Assembly: GCA_963669155.1 (NCBI GenBank)
Contig: OZ022580.1
Span: forward strand, 16,018,797 to 16,082,796
Direction: 5' to 3'
Source: Arbacia lixula
Taxonomy: Eukaryota; Echinodermata; Echinoidea; Arbacioida; Arbaciidae
DNA length: 64,000 nucleotides
The number at the start of each line of letters is the position of its first letter. Within the stretch, counting starts at the first letter, position 1. The translations under genes and the position numbers were made by a program. The notes under the pieces were generated by a model. It was not told the DNA's origin. It saw only the letters and a list, made by a program, of their open reading frames with translations, and did no database searches. Shown here piece after piece: positions 59,701 to 64,000 of the stretch.

Positions 59701-62700
59701 GGTTGTTTTGAATAGAAGCATTTTTTGTACATGTAGCAAGTTTTCAGATTTAAGTATACCTGGTGATGGTGTATCCCTTTGATACCAGCAAGAGCATAGC
59801 AACAAACAGGACACTGGACAAGGAATACATGATGTAACCTGTGACAAATGGGAATAATTCTATATTGATAAATATAACAGCTACAATTTTAAGGCTTTAA
59901 CACAAGGAGCTCAATAGTATGTTTCTGAGTTGTCCGTCAGACCGCATTATTGCTAGATACAGCAAAGCACATTAAAAATGAAGTTTGTTTTAATGTATTT
60001 TGGTTTTACAAACTTGATAACAGTTTAATTTACAAAGATTTATCTTCAATTCCTCACCTAGTATACTGATCCAATGCAAGTCATGTCCATCTGAGGCAAA
60101 GTTACCAAGTGCCAGGCAGTGAAAGGAGAGGGAGAGCACCTGGATAACCAAGCTCAGGTAGAACAGTCTGTAGGTGATGTACAGGAGATGCCGCTTGGAC
60201 AGGATCACTACAAGAGGAAAACAATGTTCAAAGTCTAAATGGTTGAAGTAAAACAAGAGACATGGCACAGAGTAATATTACATTGATATAAGATCTGAAA
60301 CCTGAAACTTGATTGTTTAATTTCTAGAAAATATATCATGATATTCATACCAATAAACTAATTTGCATAAACATAACTACAATGTTACCAAGAAAAGCAA
60401 AATAAGTGTAAAGACTTACCAAGGGTAGCAGTGCCAACCAGCAAGATTGTCACATAGCCAACCAAGAATCCAAGGTCAGTCCCAAAGATAACTGTTGAAA
60501 CATTATAAAATTGGAAACGATATTATTATTAGAGTGTTCATTAAATGCATACGTGCTGAAAACATAAAGATGAATGAAAGTAAACATATCAATGAAAAAA
60601 AAGTGGCTTACATCGTTGGTCATAGGAGAATTCCCGGTTCAAGTATCCAAGTCCATTAGTCATATGCAGGGTATATGTTGCATAGCTGATTCCAGCCCTT
60701 GTCCCAAGGCCATGGCAGTTGGTGAGGTGAAGGAAGTAGCGTTGGGGCGACTGCTGAGTGGAAAAGTCTTTAAAGCCCTTGCAGACCAGCCACTGTTTAA
60801 GAGATTAAGTATAAGTAAACAAAATAATTATTTTTGTTGTAACTATAGATTTAGCCACGTGGATATCAATGACATAACAATTCTCTTCATCATATACATG
60901 ATACATGAGTGAAAAATAGGGAAAAAAGGAGAACATATTATCATCTTTACCATTTTGAGTATTTTCTCACTTCTTTACTACTTTTCGACAGAATTATCAA
61001 AGTTAAACACTTCTGTGAATGAAATTAGCATTTTTTTAAAATTCTAATTTTGTTTCAAGAGTTGAACATGTTTTATTTATCCACCTACCTTCTCATCAAC
61101 TTTCTGAACGACATTGCAGATATCACTGTCTGGAGCCAGAGAAATCTTGAGACTTGGGTCAGTTACCTTGGCTACCTTCTCAGAGCAGGTCTACAAGAAA
61201 AAAACAATATGATATTAATCATAAGAAAGTACACATGTCTATCATGTTAAGATCACAAGCAAAGAATATCGTTAAGAGTTAATGTGCACTTAAAGTTAAG
61301 CATTCTTTTATACAAGGTCCACAATACTTGTAACTTGTAAGTCATGTAAAATGTGTATGCATGCAGAATCTGACAAATTTTGTGACTTACCAAGTTGTCA
61401 TTGTGTCTCACAGAAGCCCACTGATCGCCATCGAAGATGGCAATCTCATGGTGGGAGGAATTCTGTGTGAACAATTTAATCAAACACTAATATCTAAAAA
61501 CTATACATATAACAAAGGAAAATGTTTTTATAATCAGTGATATTACTTATTTTTGTGATGCCAGATTACCAAAGTTAATCAATAAACTATAACAGAATCT
61601 CAAAATATCAAAGAAAATACTTTGTTATCAATCTTTGGTGAAGTGATTCAAAACCTGATCAAGCTACTCAAGAAAGTGTGGCACATACTTCTACAGATGG
61701 GATGAATGTACGTGAAGATGAAAGATTGTGTTTATGTACTGGCAAATTGTGTCATACTTCATAGTATTAAAATTTGCAATAATTTTTCTATTTACTTCTG
61801 AAGGAAACTTGCTAAATTTTCTTACAGCAGGCAGATGGATTTCGTATTCCAGGTGATTGGCATTGTTTGTCCCAAAGACAAACGTGTCCATGAGTACCAG
61901 ATTCTGAAAAGAAAAAGCATTACGGTTGCCTGACTTTGTAAAAGTTTTTGTGCACAACAAATGACAACTATATTTGAGCATATCATGTTATCTATTCAGA
62001 CATAACTTATATCCTGCCATGGAACTGGGAACTGAGCAGTGTGTCCTGATAGTTTCACAGTAAAATAAACTTTTGTGCACGTTGAGCTAGTATTTTACAG
62101 TAAGCCTATAGATTTAAACAAATATCAAAATAAGGGTCTAAACTCTATCAATATTTTTAAACATGTATCAGGGTGAGGGACAAGCTTGCTTTAATACGGA
62201 TTATGTCAATAATAGATCTATGTTTTTTAGGCTCAAACTTAAATCTGAGTTTAGACTTCTGTATTACTCATTTAATACTAGGCCTATAGATCTACCTTTA
62301 CTTACCGGTAGACCTAGTCTCCTAGATCTCAAAGTTTCAAGTGTTGTTGCGGAGGTAACACTATTCATTAACATTAAATTCTAGAACTAGTATTTAAGTT
62401 AATAGAACCGTCACATTTAATGACTTGTTAGAATCTAATAATTTACAGAGTCTCCACAGAACCAATGCTAAGTTAAGCTGATTAGGGGCTAGACCCCCAG
62501 CTATTAAAAATACGTATTTAACTATAGGTTTAAATTAAACATTAGATTCATGCAGCCAGATTTACAACTTATTGACTTTTGTAAGTCTAGACTAACCGAA
62601 GTAACCTAAGTCTAACCGAAGTAAAACTTGTTACTTCTTATTCTTAACATTAAATTTGAATCTAATTTTAACCTAGCTGATAAACCTAGACCGTCTACAC

Positions 62701-63084
62701 GTACAAAGAAAAAACGTTTAGACTCTACTCCATTCAGTCTGCTTTCCTCTCCACATCAATTGACAATGATCATCTCGGGAAGATGTGAACATTCTGGCAA
62801 TGTCATGTCCGGCAATATGTCCTCATGCAAACTTAATATTAACACAGTTTAGTAACAGGTTCAGTAAAATCTAACTTACCTGCTTCTAATAATTCTTCGA
62901 AGTAAGGAGACAAAATTTCCTCTTTCACACTTTTCAACTACACTTTCATCGACCAGAAATAACCAAAATGACTCACCTTAAGCTCTTCTCCACTTTGGAT
63001 GCTGCCGTGTTGCACTTTTCCCTCAACAACGCAAATCCAAAGGCCAAGGCAGAAAAGGCACAATCCTAATTTGTAAAGTCCCAT
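56678..63084 (-). CDS. TMEM145-like: GPR180/TMEM145-family seven-transmembrane protein, complete, 17 exons
   Basis: Seventeen exons with GT-AG ends and matching phases give a 686-residue protein from ATG 63084 to TAA 56680-56678. Residues 1-22 are a signal peptide (MGLYKLGLCLFCLGLWICVV). Residues 23-180 form a luminal domain with several cysteines and ending TLHMTNGLGYLNREFS, matching the YEMVLTNG..FWTRHFS region of TMEM145. Hydrophobic segments lie near 186-208, 216-236, 250-275, 289-312, 330-350, 357-380 and 392-418. Family landmarks are ALGNFASDG, LLLVSKGYTITRARLS and HPEKAMFYVPF. This is the rhodopsin-like GpcrRhopsn4 (intimal-thickness-receptor) domain. I judge it closer to TMEM145 than GPR180. 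The roughly 256-residue cytoplasmic tail is long, and its exons 14-15 duplicate exons 12-13. Signalling role and ligand are not deducible here. Confidence 0.9.
56888..56956 (-). CDS. TMEM145-like: TMEM145-like exon 16
   Basis: CCTTTAG|AAATCT acceptor and TCATGG|gtaggt donor, 23 codons, phase 0. It encodes a basic segment KSPVFARMTIRKKPNEPD. Assigned by phase and splice sites; it has no family match I know. Confidence 0.65.
57257..57391 (-). CDS. TMEM145-like: TMEM145-like exon 15, tail cassette copy 2b
   Basis: ACTTCAG|TACTGT acceptor and CCACAG|gtcagt donor, 45 codons, phase 0. It encodes YCDSTPIILPRILLHEGSDA and AVQPAPLTQPQPQ. If the donor is not used the frame runs 12 more codons to TAA ending at 57218, a possible alternative C-terminus. 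Confidence 0.8.
57575..57706 (-). CDS. TMEM145-like: TMEM145-like exon 14, tail cassette copy 2a
   Basis: TTTTCAG|ATGACA acceptor and GTCAAG|gtaact donor, 44 codons, phase 0. Its first half (TKCQPKREFLMLFKGKNEIP) differs from exon 12; its last 20 residues are the same YDFGINGRP..SVKSVK block. Confidence 0.85.
57868..58062 (-). CDS. TMEM145-like: TMEM145-like exon 13, tail cassette copy 1b
   Basis: ATTTCAG|TTCTGT acceptor and CCACGG|gtcagt donor, 65 codons, phase 0. It begins FCDSKPIVLPRIFLHECSNN, homologous to exon 15, and continues with a Pro/Ser/Thr-rich stretch (SPVTKAITFLKTVQPRPLSP). Confidence 0.82.
58304..58483 (-). CDS. TMEM145-like: TMEM145-like exon 12, tail cassette copy 1a
   Basis: AATCAAG|GTGGAC acceptor and GTGAAG|gtaact donor, 60 codons, phase 0. 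It encodes VDSMKTADVESCYGEAKESS and, at its end, YDFGINGRPVSARGSVKSVK, which recurs almost unchanged at the end of exon 14. Confidence 0.85.
58690..58810 (-). CDS. TMEM145-like: TMEM145-like exon 11, TM7
   Basis: AACACAG|TGCATG acceptor and ATAAAG|gtatat donor, phase 2 to 0. It encodes ISNGLQWLTAFLGHVYFMVL and TMPVSLNKCFPFTLPVIK, the last span and the start of the cytoplasmic tail. Confidence 0.9.
59018..59174 (-). CDS. TMEM145-like: TMEM145-like exon 10, TM5-TM6
   Basis: TTTTCAG|GATTCA acceptor and GATAG|gtaagc donor, phase 1 to 2. It encodes FIWTLHCVFFTMKSHPEKAM and FYVPFALVFGVWFLAEPATI; the PEK..FYVPF motif is shared with TMEM145. Confidence 0.92.
59376..59545 (-). CDS. TMEM145-like: TMEM145-like exon 9, TM4 and start of TM5
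   Basis: CCTTAG|GGCTCG acceptor and CGCAG|gtataa donor, phase 2 to 1. It encodes RLSLDGFFKVTFYALLYAAS, YLVFFTLEYILSDPSDI and AAGLIACRIAG. Confidence 0.9.
59760..59838 (-). CDS. TMEM145-like: TMEM145-like exon 8, TM3
   Basis: GTCACAG|GTTACA acceptor and ACCAG|gtatac donor, phase 1 to 2. It encodes YIMYSLSSVLFVAMLLLVSK and GYTIT; GYTITR matches GFTVTR of TMEM145. Confidence 0.9.
60058..60207 (-). CDS. TMEM145-like: TMEM145-like exon 7, TM2
   Basis: CTTGTAG|TGATCC acceptor and ACTAG|gtgagg donor, phase 1 to 1. It encodes KRHLLYITYRLFYLSLVIQV and SLSFHCLALGNFASDGHDL; compare RQLLHTTYKMF and WGQYATDG of TMEM145. Confidence 0.92.
60420..60491 (-). CDS. TMEM145-like: TMEM145-like exon 6, TM1
   Basis: CAACAG|TTATCT acceptor and CCTTG|gtaagt donor, phase 1 to 1. 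It encodes FGTDLGFLVGYVTILLVGTA, the first membrane span. Confidence 0.88.
60612..60792 (-). CDS. TMEM145-like: TMEM145-like exon 5, end of luminal domain
   Basis: AAACAG|TGGCTG acceptor and CGAT|gtaagc donor, phase 0 to 1. It encodes WLVCKGFKDFSTQQSPQRYF, LHLTNCHGLG and ATYTLHMTNGLGYLNREFS, the conserved segment before TM1. Confidence 0.88.
61089..61190 (-). CDS. TMEM145-like: TMEM145-like exon 4, luminal domain
   Basis: CTTGTAG|ACCTGC acceptor and GAGAAG|gtaggt donor, 34 codons, phase 0. It encodes TCSEKVAKVTDPSLKISLAP and DSDICNVVQKVDEK, contributing two cysteines. Confidence 0.82.
61391..61462 (-). CDS. TMEM145-like: TMEM145-like exon 3, luminal domain
   Basis: CACACAG|AATTCC acceptor and AACTTG|gtaagt donor, 24 codons, phase 0. 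It encodes NSSHHEIAIFDGDQWASVRH and NDNL. NSS is a possible N-glycosylation site. Confidence 0.82.
61826..61903 (-). CDS. TMEM145-like: TMEM145-like exon 2, luminal domain
   Basis: TTTTCAG|AATCTG acceptor and CCTGCT|gtaaga donor, 26 codons, phase 0. It encodes NLVLMDTFVFGTNNANHLEY and EIHLPA. Confidence 0.82.
62977..63084 (-). CDS. TMEM145-like: TMEM145-like exon 1 with start codon and signal peptide
   Basis: ATG at 63084-63082 begins a 20-residue hydrophobic signal sequence (GLYKLGLCLFCLGLWICVV), then EGKVQHGSIQSGEELK. Donor AAG|gtgagt, phase 0. The start is chosen because it is the methionine directly before the signal peptide. Confidence 0.88.
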
Positions 63085-63444
63085 GATGTCAAAAGTTTAT
63101 CTAATTCTGAATAGAGTCTGTAGAATTAGAATCAGTCTAGTCCAATTTGTCCAAGGAAGTTTGCGATCACCACAATGCTAAGGCAAACTGTCCAATTCCA
63201 AATTTGTCGGAAGAAAACCAAACAATTTCCAAGGCAAAAACAATCCTCAACAATTCACTAGTAAGTATACTGCGCGTTGTGTAACGTATACGAATACACT
63301 GTAGCATAATAATACACGTATTATTCGTCTGACATTGACGTGACATTGTAAACAATAGCCGTTGCATTATACATAACGCACGCACGGACATGATGTACGT
63401 ACGTCGCGTCGATCGGGTGCTAGAACATACGTGTCCGGTACCGC

Positions 63445-63457
63445 GTTACCAAGCAAC
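63445..63457. promoter_or_regulatory. X-box-like RFX site, GTTACC-A-AGCAAC
   Basis: The 13 bases fit the RYYNYY-N(1-3)-RRNRAC consensus bound by RFX factors, about 360 bases upstream of the TMEM145-like start codon. The match is seen; function is inferred. Confidence 0.45.
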
Positions 63458-63529
63458 GATTGTCCTTTTAATGATAAAACAATGGTAATACTGACGTATG
63501 ACATAACAACTGGGGGGGGGGGGGGGGGC

Positions 63530-63682
63530 ATTTCATCAAAAATTTTCGTCTGACAAGCTGTCTTTTTCCGACAGTTACCATAGTAACAGTCAGAGTCTAG
63601 CGCTTCTCAGCCAATCAAAACCGAGGATTTCACTGAAGTTGTCAGCACTGACCAGTGCTGACAACGTTCATGAAACGGGTTG
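63530..63682. mobile_element. Candidate MITE with inverted repeats
   Basis: The ends resemble each other in inverse orientation (GCATTTCATCAA... against ...TTCATGAAACGG), and there is an internal perfect hairpin TTGTCAGCACTG-acc-AGTGCTGACAA near 63635-63665. It contains CCAATCAAAA. Called from structure only. Confidence 0.4.
63574..63587. promoter_or_regulatory. Second X-box-like site, GTTACC-AT-AGTAAC
   Basis: A near-palindromic fit to the same RFX consensus, 117 bases beyond the first. It lies inside a candidate MITE, so it may be transposon-borne. Confidence 0.35.
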
Positions 63683-64000
63683 ACATAACGACAGCTTCAA
63701 TACATGATTAAATGAAAGTGATGTTATTTGTCACTATTTATGGGCTTGATAGGTGACCGGAGGCGGAGAGGGTACAACATTACATGTGTTATTTCAGATT
63801 ATCATCAGGGCACGATTCCCATGGGTAGGCCTACTTTTAAGCAGTGTGTGATGTTGACATTCATAAAAAAAACAATATACGCTGAATGAACTCCGACTGC
63901 ATTTCATAGTAAAGAAAGTCAACAACACGGTGGCCATTATTATGTGCATCTCCATATTTAAATTTTACCTTCATACATTGTTATCCTCTTTCCCTTTTAA

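Larger units (their letters stand above)
63085..64000 (-). promoter_or_regulatory. Upstream region of the TMEM145-like gene
   Basis: The 5' UTR and promoter should lie here, but the transcription start is not visible and no clear TATA box stands out. It holds two X-box-like motifs and a candidate MITE (separate entries), plus a run of G at 63512-63528. No gene is seen to 64000. Confidence 0.4.

Overview
The window is nuclear DNA of a metazoan with many introns. It holds two protein-coding genes that converge tail to tail, embedded in dense interspersed and tandem repeats. An echinoderm, perhaps a sea urchin, or another marine deuterostome is the best guess. This rests on intron sizes, the pre-vertebrate single-copy look of the DOCK6/7/8-type gene, frequent catgtaca strings and many short inverted-repeat elements; nothing in the window proves the taxon.

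Plus strand, 899-48782: the 3' four fifths of a DOCK-C (DOCK6/7/8) guanine-nucleotide exchange factor. I place 32 coding exons whose phases join without a break into about 1,707 residues ending at TAA 48780-48782. They cover the C2/DHR-1 domain (exons 4-7), the long middle region and the DHR-2 catalytic domain (exons 24-32). The N-terminal exons lie left of the window. Minus strand, 63084-56678: a complete 17-exon gene for a 686-residue seven-transmembrane protein of the GPR180/TMEM145 family, with a signal peptide, a luminal domain, seven hydrophobic segments and a long cytoplasmic tail. Between the genes (48783-56677) are the DOCK 3' UTR, satellites and a MITE.

The most unusual feature is repeated partial tandem duplication of DOCK exons. 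Exons 1, 2, 7, 20, 21, 28, 30 and 32 each have two to five decayed or near-perfect extra copies of part of the exon in the adjoining intron or 3' flank, often with the splice site included and simple repeats as spacers. This creates rows of decoy splice sites. The neighbouring gene shows the functional counterpart: a two-exon cassette of its tail (exons 12-13) is duplicated in frame as exons 14-15.

Mobile DNA: a LINE with an intact 1,235-codon endonuclease/reverse transcriptase frame ends only about 30 bases before the exon 17 acceptor. A second LINE remnant sits inside an exon-28 copy. There are at least eight families of inverted-repeat elements, among them two with TTAA ends, two related 155-bp palindromes present seven times, foldback elements, and a 1.2-kb element carrying five 157-bp units, each with an AGGTCAAAGGTCA nuclear-receptor-type direct repeat.
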